64,000 nucleotides of DNA from CALCNS01 sp964425745 (GTDB lineage Bacteria > Bacillota > JAAYKD01): NCBI GenBank assembly GCA_964425745.1, contig CAYRNW010000015.1, positions 1 through 64,000 on the forward strand. The letters run 5' to 3'. Position numbers and translations under genes: made by a program. This document shows positions 53,289 through 62,299 of the stretch, piece after piece; position 1 is the stretch's first letter, and every line of letters starts with the position of its first letter. The notes under the pieces are model-generated. The model searched no databases. It had not been told where the DNA came from and saw only the letters and a program-made list of their open reading frames with translations.

Positions 53289-53317
53289 AAGATACACCCT
53301 TTTGTCGGATTTGTCAA
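53289..53317 (-). promoter_or_regulatory. Promoter of the hrcA-dnaK operon
   Basis: On the minus strand, TTGACA (53317-53312), 17 bases, then TATCTT (53294-53289) with TG before it. It has a vegetative sigma factor consensus directly upstream of CIRCE. Confidence 0.9.
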
Positions 53318-53352
53318 GGGGTTAGATCAAAAAAAGTCAGGAAAGGTCAAAG

Positions 53353-54501
53353 TCACTCTTCTTTCAGGAATTTGATCAAAACCTGATTGCTGAGTGGCAC
53401 ACCTACCGGAGTCAGACGCAACCTTCCGTCCGTCGTTTCTTCCAGCCAACCGTTATTAAGATTGAACGCAATTGCCTCTTCATATTCTTTGCGAAAATCG
53501 ATGTGAAAACGTCGGTCCATTTCTTGATACGAAATCCCTTCTAGTAAACGCAGTCCCATGAGGATGGTTTCGGTTCGTTCGATTTCCGGTGTGCAAACTT
53601 CGTCTTCGCTGACCAGCGGTGTATGGTGAATTTGCCAATGTTTTAAGTACTGCTTCAAATCTGCAGTGTGGGAAAAGCGATGCTGATTCAAATAAGAGTA
53701 TGCCGCTAATCCTAATCCTAAGTATTCTCGATTCTGCCAATAAATTAGATTATGCCGGCACTCGAATCCAGGCTTACAGTAATTTGAAATCTCATAATGT
53801 TTGTATCCGGCTTCAGAAGCGAGGGTATTGGCCAGCGACATCATGTGGAGCTGTTCCTCTTCCTCGGGGAGTCTTAGTCGTCCTTGTTTTTGCATTTGAC
53901 CAAAAGGGGTGTTCTCTTCCACGATCAGGTTATACAGAGAAAGATGCGTTGGCTGCCAAGCAATCGCTTCTTGCAAGGTCTGTTGCCATTGTTCAAGGCT
54001 TTGACCGGGCAACCCGTAGATAAAATCGATATTCCAGTTTTGTACTCGGCACTGTTGTAAAGCATTCATGGTCTCTCTGGCCAATTGTGCCGTATGACCG
54101 CGACCGATTTTTTTAAGAAGGGTATCATCAAAACTCTGAATGCCTAAAGAGAATCGTTGAATCCCATAGGACTGAGCGATGCGAATTTTAGATTCTGTCA
54201 AGCTACCCGGGTTTGCTTCTAGGGTTGCTTCAAACCCTTCTACAAAATTAAAATGATAGAAGATGGCTTGGAACAACCGATCAAGTTGGTTTTCACTTAA
54301 AACCGAAGGGGTTCCACCTCCAATGAAGAGTGACTCAAAGCTCCTACCCTGCACTCTTTGGTCTTGCGCATAAAAAGCCATCTCCTGAATCAGTGCCTGA
54401 AGATACTGTTCAATAGTCTCTTGCGAAGAAACCTGAGAAGCAAAATCACAATAGAAACATTTGCTTTGGCAAAAAGGAATATGAACATAGATTCCTGACA
54501 C
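53353..54501 (-). CDS. hemW: Radical SAM heme chaperone HemW
   Basis: A 382-aa HemN-like radical SAM protein with IPFCQSKCFYCDFAS (CxxxCxxC, with CDF rather than the CNF of HemN) and FIGGGTPS. The C-terminal HemN_C domain is also present. HemW binds heme and delivers it to target proteins; it is not the coproporphyrinogen dehydrogenase. A GTG at 54501 lies eight bases after AGGAGG; an upstream GTG overlaps that site. The lepA-hemW-hrcA order is the usual Firmicute arrangement. Confidence 0.93.
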   Translation of the reverse strand: MSGIYVHIPFCQSKCFYCDFASQVSSQETIEQYLQALIQEMAFYAQDQRVQGRSFESLFIGGGTPSVLSENQLDRLFQAIFYHFNFVEGFEATLEANPGSLTESKIRIAQSYGIQRFSLGIQSFDDTLLKKIGRGHTAQLARETMNALQQCRVQNWNIDFIYGLPGQSLEQWQQTLQEAIAWQPTHLSLYNLIVEENTPFGQMQKQGRLRLPEEEEQLHMMSLANTLASEAGYKHYEISNYCKPGFECRHNLIYWQNREYLGLGLAAYSYLNQHRFSHTADLKQYLKHWQIHHTPLVSEDEVCTPEIERTETILMGLRLLEGISYQEMDRRFHIDFRKEYEEAIAFNLNNGWLEETTDGRLRLTPVGVPLSNQVLIKFLKEE

Positions 54502-54520
54502 TGAAAGCACCTCCTAATAC

Positions 54521-54557
54521 AAAAGCCATGCCAGGGACAATGCCCTTGTTCCCGGCA
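54521..54557 (-). terminator. lepA: Terminator of lepA
   Basis: TGCCAGGGACAA (54529-54540) pairs imperfectly with TTGTTCCCGGCA (54546-54557). On the minus strand it is followed by TTTT. Confidence 0.7.
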
Positions 54558-54568
54558 CAGCTTGTAGG

Positions 54569-56371
54569 TTATTTATCAATTTTCAAGACAGCCATAAACG
54601 CATCTTGGGGGAGTTCGACGTTACCCACCAACCGCATCTTCTTCTTCCCTTCTTTTTGCTTTTCAAGCAGCTTTCTCTTACGCGAAATATCGCCACCATA
54701 GCATTTCGCCAAAACATCTTTCCGATACGCGGAAATCGTTTCTCGAGCTACAATTTTGTTACCCAATGCTGCTTGAATAGGAATTTCGAATTGCTGTCTG
54801 GGAATCACTTTGCGTAAGCGTTCGCAAATGGCCCGTCCCCGTGGAACTGCTTTTTCACGATGCACAATGACAGCTAACGCATCGACCGGATCTCCGGCAA
54901 CTAAAATATCCATTTTAACTAAGTCTGCTTCCTTATAGCCGATCAACTCATAATCAAGTGAGGCATACCCTTTGGTTCTGGATTTCAGTTGATCAAAGAA
55001 ATCATAGATAATCTCGGAAAGGGGCAGGACATATAAAAGCGTAACCCGATGTTCGTCTAAATAGTCCATATGATCATAGACACCGCGGCGCTCACGGACT
55101 AATTCCATGACGGTTCCAATATAGGTATCCGGTGTGAAAATGGTTGCTTTTACATAGGGCTCTTCAATTTTTTCGATCTCCGTGGGTTGTGGTACTTGCG
55201 AAGGATTGTCGAGAATCAAGACATCCCCGTTGGTTTTAGTGACCTGATAAATAACGGTCGGTGCAGTGGTGATAATGTCGATATCGTAATGACGATCCAA
55301 CCGCTCCTGAACAATCTCCAAGTGAAGTAAACCTAAGAAGCCACAACGGAAGCCAAAGCCTAATGCCACCGAGGTCTCAACTTCAAAAGAAAGGGAAGCA
55401 TCGTTCAGTTGCAATTTTTCTAGGGCATCTCGAAGGGCGGGATATTCGCTGGTTTCGGTAGGATAAATACCACAGAAAACCATAGGTGTTGCCTTGCGAT
55501 ATCCCGGTAGCGGTTCCGCAGCAGGGTTATCTGCATCGGTAATCGTATCTCCGACTCTGGTGTCTTGCACGGTGCGAATGGTTGCCGTTACATAGCCCAC
55601 TTCGCCGGCTTGTAACAAAGGCAGGGCTTGCATTCCCGGACGGAATGTACCCACCTCTAAAACATCGTAATATTTATTGGTTGCCATAAGCAAAATTTTC
55701 ATGCCGGCTTTTAGTTCGCCTTGCACGACACGAATATAACAGATGACTCCCCGGTAATTGTCGTAGTGCGAATCAAAAATCAAGGCCTGTAGTGGTGCTG
55801 ATTCATCGCCTTGCGGTGGAGGAATCAGTTCTACGATTTGTTCCAGAATTTCAGCAATACCGACGCCTTCTTTGGCAGATGCCATAACAGCCCGAGAGCA
55901 GTCGATGCCGATCACATCTTCAATTTCTTTTTTGACGCGTTCCGGTTCAGCACTTTGCAAATCGATTTTATTGATTACGGGTATGATTTCAAGATTGTGA
56001 TCCAACGCTAAATAGACATTAGCCAAGGTTTGTGCCTCGATGCCTTGTGAAGCATCGACTACCAAGATTGCCCCTTCACACGCGTTAAGAGATCGAGATA
56101 CTTCATAATTGAAATCGACGTGTCCCGGGGTATCGATTAAGTTGAGTTGGTAAATCTCTCCGTCTTTGGCCTGATATTGCATCCTCACCGATTTAAGTTT
56201 GATGGTAATTCCTCGTTCGCGTTCCAAGTCCATGGAATCGAGAATTTGGTTCTCCATTTCCCGCGAAGAAAGGGTACCGGTATATTCAATAAGGCGATCA
56301 GCCAAGGTTGATTTACCATGGTCGATATGAGCAATAATGCAAAAATTGCGGATGTGTTTCATTCGATTCAC
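54569..56371 (-). CDS. lepA: Translation elongation factor 4 (LepA)
   Basis: A 600-aa ribosomal GTPase. G motifs are AHIDHGKST (G1), DTPGHVD (G3), INKIDL (G4) and a conserved RGITIK switch segment. The LepA-specific C-terminal domain with AKCYGGDISRKRKLLEKQKEGKKKM is complete. It starts with GTG at 56371 (TAGGA upstream) or ATG at 56362. It lies 29 bases downstream of the TetR-type gene and ends at its own terminator. Confidence 0.98.
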   Translation of the reverse strand: MNRMKHIRNFCIIAHIDHGKSTLADRLIEYTGTLSSREMENQILDSMDLERERGITIKLKSVRMQYQAKDGEIYQLNLIDTPGHVDFNYEVSRSLNACEGAILVVDASQGIEAQTLANVYLALDHNLEIIPVINKIDLQSAEPERVKKEIEDVIGIDCSRAVMASAKEGVGIAEILEQIVELIPPPQGDESAPLQALIFDSHYDNYRGVICYIRVVQGELKAGMKILLMATNKYYDVLEVGTFRPGMQALPLLQAGEVGYVTATIRTVQDTRVGDTITDADNPAAEPLPGYRKATPMVFCGIYPTETSEYPALRDALEKLQLNDASLSFEVETSVALGFGFRCGFLGLLHLEIVQERLDRHYDIDIITTAPTVIYQVTKTNGDVLILDNPSQVPQPTEIEKIEEPYVKATIFTPDTYIGTVMELVRERRGVYDHMDYLDEHRVTLLYVLPLSEIIYDFFDQLKSRTKGYASLDYELIGYKEADLVKMDILVAGDPVDALAVIVHREKAVPRGRAICERLRKVIPRQQFEIPIQAALGNKIVARETISAYRKDVLAKCYGGDISRKRKLLEKQKEGKKKMRLVGNVELPQDAFMAVLKIDK

Positions 56372-56400
56372 GAATTATTCCTACTTTCCTAAAGGCTTAA

Positions 56401-57024
56401 TTAGCGGCGCATGCCACTTCGGAGCAGACTCAGCAAGTAATCCAGCTGCGCTGTAATGGAAGCTTCATCTCGCATCCCTAAAAAATTACTTTTGGGAAGC
56501 GCAAAGTCTTGCAAGTTGATCATGACATGGTTGATCAACCGGCCCATCACTTCAATCGGCACATCTTTGCGTAATTCACCCCGCGCAATGGCTTGTTCGA
56601 TCATGTGGCTATAATATTCGATTCCTTCGATGGAATAGCGTTTGGCGATATTCTCTTGCAAAGTAGAAGGCTCGCTACGTACATTCCGTAAGAAAGCAGC
56701 TTCCAGCGGATAAGCATCGGCAAAATCCAGAATCAAGCGACCTTGAACTTTTAGTAAAATGAAGAAGTCCAATCGACCTACAGGGCGGATCTCTTGAAAG
56801 CGTTGTTGCGCAAACTCCGCCTGGATGCTAGAGACCCGGTCCAGTACTTCTAAATAGAGGTGCAATTTATCTTCAAAATGGTGATAAAAGCTCCCCTTAG
56901 AAACCGCGGCTCGTTTTAGGATTTCGTTGATTGACGCTGTTTCATAACTGCGAGCAGCAAACTCCACCAATGCTTCGCGAAATAAACGATCTTCATTTTT
57001 TAATTTGCCTGTCTCAGCTGCCAT
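56401..57024 (-). CDS. TetR/AcrR family transcriptional regulator
   Basis: A 207-aa repressor-type protein. The N-terminal helix-turn-helix spans about 8-55 (FREALVEFAARSYETASINEILKRAAVSKGSFYHHFEDKLHLY), and a helical ligand-binding domain follows. GGGAGG supports the ATG at 57024. It sits between spoIIP and lepA, which is not the usual neighbourhood, and may be co-transcribed with lepA. Its ligand and target are unknown. Confidence 0.9.
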   Translation of the reverse strand: MAAETGKLKNEDRLFREALVEFAARSYETASINEILKRAAVSKGSFYHHFEDKLHLYLEVLDRVSSIQAEFAQQRFQEIRPVGRLDFFILLKVQGRLILDFADAYPLEAAFLRNVRSEPSTLQENIAKRYSIEGIEYYSHMIEQAIARGELRKDVPIEVMGRLINHVMINLQDFALPKSNFLGMRDEASITAQLDYLLSLLRSGMRR

Positions 57025-57072
57025 GTCGCGTCCTCCCTTTGGGTATAACCCACCATTTTTCACGTACTAGCG

Positions 57073-57081
57073 ATTATAGCA
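57073..57081 (-). promoter_or_regulatory. Extended -10 promoter of the TetR-type gene
   Basis: On the minus strand, TGC-TATAAT with a poor -35 region, about 50 bases before the start codon. Confidence 0.5.
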
Positions 57082-57141
57082 CTTTTTCGGGAAGGATGCT
57101 ACCTAAACCTAAGCATTTTACGATTTGTTTTTCATTATTTT

Positions 57142-57177
57142 AAAAAAATAGACCCGGAAGTCTTTGCGCTTCCGGGT
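57142..57177 (-). terminator. Terminator of spoIIP
   Basis: ACCCGGAAG (57152-57160) pairs with CTTCCGGGT (57169-57177). It touches the stop codon, and on the minus strand is followed by a run of seven T. Confidence 0.9.
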
Positions 57178-58214
57178 TACTCTTGCCAACCTCGTTCGTA
57201 GACAGCAGCGACTGCATCGGCTAAATATTCTAAGGAACGTAAGGCTTCTTTAACGGTATTCATGTAGCCACCTACTTCAATCACAACAGAAGCAGGATGT
57301 AGATCGTGATTATAAAAGACATCCCAGTTATAATAGATTCCTCGAGAAATCCCATAGAGCTGTTCTTCCATTTCTCTTTCTAAATCCCAAGCAAACCCAG
57401 CATTGGTACCATAAGGCCCATTGGCTACGTCTTCTCTGCTGATCACAAATAAGAAGGATGCCAATTCCTTTCCGTCTGGTCCAGCGACCGTTGTATAACT
57501 TCGGTCCATGCCGTCGTTATGCAAATCCAGAATCATGGCGAATTCTTCTTGTGGTAAGCGTTCCAAAAACATTTTCCTGGTTTCAACATAGGTTAAATCA
57601 TAATCCTCATCCATATAATGAGAAGTATCATGAACCACTGGGATACCGCGTTCTTCCAGCATTTGTACAAATGAAGCACCGGTTTGAATGACAGTAAGAG
57701 TGTCGTCATAATCAACATACCGTGGAACACCCGGTTGATCATACGCTTCCGCATTGTGCGAATGTAAGACTAAGACAGGTAGGGGCTCTCCGTTTTCAGA
57801 GACCGTCTTGACTCCATGATATGCCGCAATTGGATAAACACCACCAATGGTTTTCACCCACTCTTCAGCTACCCAGGCAGGAATAATATCCTCTTCTCTC
57901 GTTGGAGGTCTACTATTGATAACAGGGAACTCGGTTCCCGGACTTTCAGTGTTATTCGTCGTGCTTATAGGATTCGGATTCTCAGAAACAACCGGCTGAG
58001 TTTCGCTAAGAAGAGACGGATTCGTGGTGGTAGTCAAAGTGTCTTCCGGTTTTTGCACGGAGACTTTCGGTTCTTCTGCTATTTCAGTGGTTTGAAGGTT
58101 CTGTGTTTGCTCTGATGCTTTCAGATTCCAGATTGCAAACGAAACGAAGAGCAATAAAAAAAGGATGATCATATATACGAGAAAAGATGGGTATTTATGG
58201 GGATCCTGATCCAC
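57177..58214 (-). CDS. spoIIP: SpoIIP family peptidoglycan amidase/endopeptidase
   Basis: A 345-aa membrane-anchored hydrolase. A single N-terminal helix (about 10-32), a Ser/Thr/Pro-rich linker (about 40-105) and the SpoIIP catalytic domain are visible, with LVLHSHNAEAYD, ILDLHNDGMDR and SVVIEVGGYMNT supplying zinc ligands and the catalytic Glu. SpoIIP cleaves peptidoglycan during engulfment in sporulating Firmicutes. A GGAAGGAGGG site eight bases before a GTG sets the start at 58214; the longer TTG form would include that site. The gpr gene that usually precedes it is absent, and its upstream promoter looks vegetative. Confidence 0.88.
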   Translation of the reverse strand: MDQDPHKYPSFLVYMIILFLLLFVSFAIWNLKASEQTQNLQTTEIAEEPKVSVQKPEDTLTTTTNPSLLSETQPVVSENPNPISTTNNTESPGTEFPVINSRPPTREEDIIPAWVAEEWVKTIGGVYPIAAYHGVKTVSENGEPLPVLVLHSHNAEAYDQPGVPRYVDYDDTLTVIQTGASFVQMLEERGIPVVHDTSHYMDEDYDLTYVETRKMFLERLPQEEFAMILDLHNDGMDRSYTTVAGPDGKELASFLFVISREDVANGPYGTNAGFAWDLEREMEEQLYGISRGIYYNWDVFYNHDLHPASVVIEVGGYMNTVKEALRSLEYLADAVAAVYERGWQE

Positions 58215-58256
58215 GAGAACCGCCCTCCTTCCTTGTCTTTCCTTCAAATATGCCTC

Positions 58257-58285
58257 ATTATAGCACGGCTCTATGAGGATGTCAT
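58257..58285 (-). promoter_or_regulatory. Promoter-like sequence before spoIIP
   Basis: On the minus strand, ATGACA (58285-58280), 17 bases, then TATAAT (58262-58257), 43 bases before the start codon. It resembles a vegetative promoter, not a sigma-E one. Confidence 0.6.
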
Positions 58286-58364
58286 TGACTTGCGAAGAAT
58301 CGTCATAAAAAAGTTAAAGAAATAACACAACTCAGAAAAATACATTCAAAGTTCACAAATCGTC

Positions 58365-58393
58365 TTGCAAAGTAATAAAAAGCGTGTTACAAT
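58365..58393 (+). promoter_or_regulatory. rpsT: Promoter of rpsT
   Basis: TTGCAA (58365-58370), 17 bases, then TACAAT (58388-58393) with TGT before it, an extended -10. A leader of about 70 bases follows. Confidence 0.7.
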
Positions 58394-58470
58394 AACTGAG
58401 TGCTATTTATCCTATAACTGCTGCCTCGCAATGAACGGATATAACTGATTAAATGAAGGAGGTGAGACGC

Positions 58471-58734
58471 ATGGCCAATAATAAATCTGCCATTAAGCGC
58501 GTGAAAATCACCGCCAAAAAAACTGCTCGGAACAACATTATTCGTTCCAAGGTCCGGAATTCTATTCGTAAATTCAAAGTTGCTGTTACTACCAATGGTG
58601 ATAACACTGAAGCTATTTTGAAAAACGCAATCAGCCAGATTGACAAAGCAGTTTCCAAGGGCATTCTACACAGAAACAATGCTGATCGTAAGAAATCTCG
58701 CTTAACCAAGCGACTCAACAAAGCAGCTGTATAA
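58471..58734 (+). CDS. rpsT: 30S ribosomal protein S20
   Basis: An 87-aa, very basic, helical protein beginning ANNKSAIKRVKITAKKTARN, with the C-terminal NNADRKKSRLTKRLNK of bacterial S20, which binds 16S rRNA early in assembly. The ATG at 58471 follows AAGGAGGTGA; an upstream ATG at 58453 precedes that site. It is divergent from spoIIP and convergent with holA, the common Firmicute order. Confidence 0.97.
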   Translation: MANNKSAIKRVKITAKKTARNNIIRSKVRNSIRKFKVAVTTNGDNTEAILKNAISQIDKAVSKGILHRNNADRKKSRLTKRLNKAAV

Positions 58735-58765
58735 TTAATTGCTTTCTTATGATGAAAAGATGAAA

Positions 58766-58804
58766 AGCGCTGGACCTTTCCCCTTAGGGAAAGTGGACAG
58801 CGCT
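58766..58804. terminator. Hairpin between rpsT and holA
   Basis: AGCGCT (58766-58771) pairs with AGCGCT (58799-58804), with inner pairing CTTTCCC / GGGAAAG. T runs are short in both directions, so it is a modest bidirectional terminator. Confidence 0.65.
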
Positions 58805-59858
58805 ATTTACTTTTGCCCTGAGAACCCACTTTGGCAATCATCTCCGCAACCAGCAACTCTAAAGCAAAGGTTTTCTCTAGGCGACCACTGAGCATAGCTT
58901 CTTCCGTATTCACTAAAACCTCTAGTAAATCATATAAATCTTCGATTTGAAAGGCCTTGGCTTGTAAAGATGTCCTACGCAAGGCATAACTTCCCAGCCC
59001 CAATGTATCGAACATTTTTTTCTCTGAATATTTCGCCTCTTGCATTTGACGGACTCGCACGAGTTGTCGTAGTTGATAACGTAACAACCCCAGTAAGCGA
59101 AACGGCTCCTCTCCCCGCCTCAGAATTTCTGTCAACAGGTCTACAGCTGCCGCATATTTTCGGCCTGTGATCCCTTCCATGAGCTGAAAAACATTGAGCT
59201 CGGCGGAAGGCGAAAGATACTTTTCGGCATCTCGTAAGAGAATGGGTTTGCCATCGGTAAAGACCAACGCCAATTTAGCGATTTCTTGTTCGGCAATTCC
59301 CAATTGACTTCCGGAAATTTGAACCAGCGCATCAACGAGCGCATAATCTGCTTTTAATTTATAACTTTGAAAAAATTCCTGCACAGCACGAATCATATCA
59401 TCGCGCTTGAGCATGGGACACTCCACCGAACTCGCCAACGTCAACACCTGCTTGACAAAGCGCTTGCGTTTATCGATATTCTGATAAAAATACAAAACAA
59501 GGATATGATCCTGTTGCATAAGTTGGCTCAGCCAACGCGACTCCTCTTGGGGGGGGAGTTTTCCGGTGGCCTCTTCCTCTTCGTTTTCTTTACCCTTCCC
59601 TTTTAATAAATGCAAATTTTCGATCATGACCACTTTTCGTTCCCCTAATAAGCTGAACTGGAGCTGATTCTCCAACTCAGGGAGACGCAACCCGGAACCA
59701 TCGAGCTGAACCACATTATATTCTCGTTCGGTCTCGGGAATTAGAGAGGTAATGAATGAGCGACTGCGATCGACCTGCCAGGTATCTTCTCCATAAATCA
59801 CATAAAGAGAGGAAACCTTCCCGGCTCCTAGTTCTCTTTGCAGCTGTCTCCAGTCCAT
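58803..59858 (-). CDS. holA: DNA polymerase III delta subunit
   Basis: A 351-aa clamp-loader subunit that opens the beta sliding clamp. The degenerate AAA+ N-terminus begins SSLYVIYGEDTWQVDRSRSF, where the Walker A Lys is absent as usual for delta, and VMIENLHLL follows. The collar domain has RLLGLLRYQLRQLVRVRQM. GGAGAGG supports the ATG at 59858. It follows comEC by 50 bases, as in many Firmicutes. Confidence 0.92.
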   Translation of the reverse strand: MDWRQLQRELGAGKVSSLYVIYGEDTWQVDRSRSFITSLIPETEREYNVVQLDGSGLRLPELENQLQFSLLGERKVVMIENLHLLKGKGKENEEEEATGKLPPQEESRWLSQLMQQDHILVLYFYQNIDKRKRFVKQVLTLASSVECPMLKRDDMIRAVQEFFQSYKLKADYALVDALVQISGSQLGIAEQEIAKLALVFTDGKPILLRDAEKYLSPSAELNVFQLMEGITGRKYAAAVDLLTEILRRGEEPFRLLGLLRYQLRQLVRVRQMQEAKYSEKKMFDTLGLGSYALRRTSLQAKAFQIEDLYDLLEVLVNTEEAMLSGRLEKTFALELLVAEMIAKVGSQGKSK

Positions 59859-59908
59859 ACCTATCACCTCTCCTTCACTGTTATTCTCTTATACTCGATA
59901 AAATCCTT

Positions 59909-62290
59909 CTACTTTATCGACGAAGAAGGTCGACAGGTTCGGATTTCCCATTCTTGGCCATTGCTCTTACAAGCGATGGCCCCCTGCCATGCGGTGATAT
60001 AAACCTCACACCCCACTTGTTTCAGCCGTTCAACAACCTCGGGTGATGGATGTCCGTAGCGATTACTCCGACCCGCAGAGATCAGTGCAATTTCGGGTTT
60101 AGTTCTACTCAGCAGCCTTTCGCTGGTTGAAGTAGCTCCTCCGTGGTGAGCCACTTTCAATAAAGTCTCGGTTGTCGAAAAATCATTCCCTACTTTCAGG
60201 GCCGCCTCCGCTTCTTTTTCCATATCCCCTGTTAACCACAATTCTGTTTGACCAAAGCGAAGATATAGCACAACAGAATCGTTATTGGAACCATCTCCTG
60301 AGAATTGGGCTTGCTTGACCTCGAGAAGAACGTTGGGGTCTACCCGAATTCTTTCACCCCCTTCTAACAGACGTACTTTGGATTGGGGCTGATTTCTTAG
60401 CCACACTTCTAAATCAGGGGGTAGACTCGCCTCTTCGGATAAGCCATGCAAAAAAAGGCAAAACGGAATTTCCTCTTCTACCTGCAATAGTCCTTGATAA
60501 TGGTCTCCATGGGCATGCGTCAAAACGACCAAATCCAGTGCACGGACCCCTAAACGTTGCAGATAAGGAACTACAACTTGGTTTCCAATTTGGCTCTCTC
60601 CCAGCATCGAGCCTCCTCCGTCAACAAGCATCGTTTTTCCGTTGGGAAATCGAATAAAAACACTATCTCCCTGTCCAACATCCAAGAGGACGACCTCCAA
60701 AGGATACGGCCAAGGATGCCACCAGGACATGAAAACAATCGCTATAAACCCCCAGGCCAATCTTTTGCACAGAATCATGCTAAGCTTACAGGGTCTGTAG
60801 CGAAGTAAAAACTGGAGCAAATACGCTGTGATGACCATCCAAATTGGGGGTACCGGAACTTGCAAGCAAGCTCCCGGAAACTCGGCAAAAAAGCGACCGG
60901 TTCGAATCAAAAGTTCTAAATAAAGGCTACTGAGCCCGAAGAGCCAACCCATGACCGGCCCCAACGGTATTGACAAGAGTAACAGCACAAGCAAAGGGGA
61001 CGCCGGAATGATCAGAGTAGCAAAGAGTAGATTACTAAACGGAGCGATCAGTGAAATTTGGTGGAATAATACGAGGCTGTACGGCAAGACCGCCAGCTGA
61101 GCCGCTAAGGTTGCTCCCATGGTGGCAGCCAACCAGGCAGGCCAATGCAACCGTATTTCGAGGAATTTCATGAAAGGACCTGCCCATACAAAAAGCCCCC
61201 AGACAGCAAAAAACGATAATTGAAATCCCATTTCATAGATCATGAAGGGTTGAAACAAAAGGATGATAAGGACGGAAACCGCCATTAAGGACGGCCAATG
61301 CGTTTTTCTCAACCACAATCTCGAGAGGAGAACCAAGCCAGCCATTGTCCCAGCCCGAACGACCGATGACTCCATGGCTGTCAGCACAATGAAAAAACCT
61401 ACTGCAACTATGAATATGCCCAATTCTACTCGTCTTGAGAGCGGTAGAAACCGTACGCAATATCCTAAACCCATTAAGAAGAATGCTACATTCCCTCCCG
61501 AAACCGCCAAAAGGTGCAGTAACCCCGCTACTTGAAAATCCTTTTGCCATTGTTCCGGTAAATCGTCACCGACCCCCAAAGTCAGACCTATTAAAAAGGA
61601 GGCATGATCTTTGCTAAGCCGTCCTTGACCGGTTTGCATACGTTCATAGAGCCCCTGATAAAGATAACGCCGAAAACTCCAAATTCCGCGAAGTAGATGG
61701 AACGAAGTGGTTTCCTGATTCAGATCAACTGCTTGCTCCGCATAGAATCGGCCAACAATATTGCGCCGGTATTGAATTTCCTGCCAGTTCGGATCTCCAA
61801 AATTGATCCGCCCGGGTTGGCAACTGAAACTTCCCAAAAGTCTGATTCGGTTCCCCGGAATTGGCAGTAGAGAGTCCTCGCAGTCCAAGGTCACCTGTAA
61901 AACACCTGCAATAGCGAGATGCCGGTCTTCATGATCACACTTTTGAACACGAATCAACTTCAAGTGCCAAGCACCCTCTTGATCTCTGTAAGGAAACCCA
62001 TCAACTTCTCCTTCCAGCCATGCTTCTTGTCCATGCCAGGCTTCGGGTAAGGGATCGTCCAGCTGTAAATAATGAAGATGGCTGCAAGCGTAGCCTAGAG
62101 TCACGCTGATTAAAACCAAAAACCAACGAACATCCCATTTAATTTTACACAGCCTTAATCCAAATACAAAGGTCATTAGGATACTAGTAACAACAAAGAG
62201 TTCCAACCCAGGCTTCATAATCCCCCGCAAAAGGATGCCCCCGCAAAAGCCCATGGCAACCACCACAACCGCTGTAGGATGTTTTCTCAT
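59909..62290 (-). CDS. comEC: Competence DNA channel protein ComEC/Rec2
   Basis: A 793-aa membrane protein forming the DNA import channel. The N-terminal soluble OB-like domain follows two or three helices. The competence domain (LTLGVGDDLPEQWQKDFQVAGLLHLLAVSGGNVAF) leads into about eight more helices. The C-terminal metallo-beta-lactamase domain starts at about 540 with LLDVGQGDSVFI and carries THAHGDHYQG, TGDMEKEAE and LKVAHHGGATST, so nuclease metal ligands look intact. It starts nine bases after comEA. Full length suggests transformation potential, although other competence genes are not in view. Confidence 0.95.
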   Translation of the reverse strand: MRKHPTAVVVVAMGFCGGILLRGIMKPGLELFVVTSILMTFVFGLRLCKIKWDVRWFLVLISVTLGYACSHLHYLQLDDPLPEAWHGQEAWLEGEVDGFPYRDQEGAWHLKLIRVQKCDHEDRHLAIAGVLQVTLDCEDSLLPIPGNRIRLLGSFSCQPGRINFGDPNWQEIQYRRNIVGRFYAEQAVDLNQETTSFHLLRGIWSFRRYLYQGLYERMQTGQGRLSKDHASFLIGLTLGVGDDLPEQWQKDFQVAGLLHLLAVSGGNVAFFLMGLGYCVRFLPLSRRVELGIFIVAVGFFIVLTAMESSVVRAGTMAGLVLLSRLWLRKTHWPSLMAVSVLIILLFQPFMIYEMGFQLSFFAVWGLFVWAGPFMKFLEIRLHWPAWLAATMGATLAAQLAVLPYSLVLFHQISLIAPFSNLLFATLIIPASPLLVLLLLSIPLGPVMGWLFGLSSLYLELLIRTGRFFAEFPGACLQVPVPPIWMVITAYLLQFLLRYRPCKLSMILCKRLAWGFIAIVFMSWWHPWPYPLEVVLLDVGQGDSVFIRFPNGKTMLVDGGGSMLGESQIGNQVVVPYLQRLGVRALDLVVLTHAHGDHYQGLLQVEEEIPFCLFLHGLSEEASLPPDLEVWLRNQPQSKVRLLEGGERIRVDPNVLLEVKQAQFSGDGSNNDSVVLYLRFGQTELWLTGDMEKEAEAALKVGNDFSTTETLLKVAHHGGATSTSERLLSRTKPEIALISAGRSNRYGHPSPEVVERLKQVGCEVYITAWQGAIACKSNGQEWEIRTCRPSSSIK

Positions 62291-62299
62291 GGGAATGTC

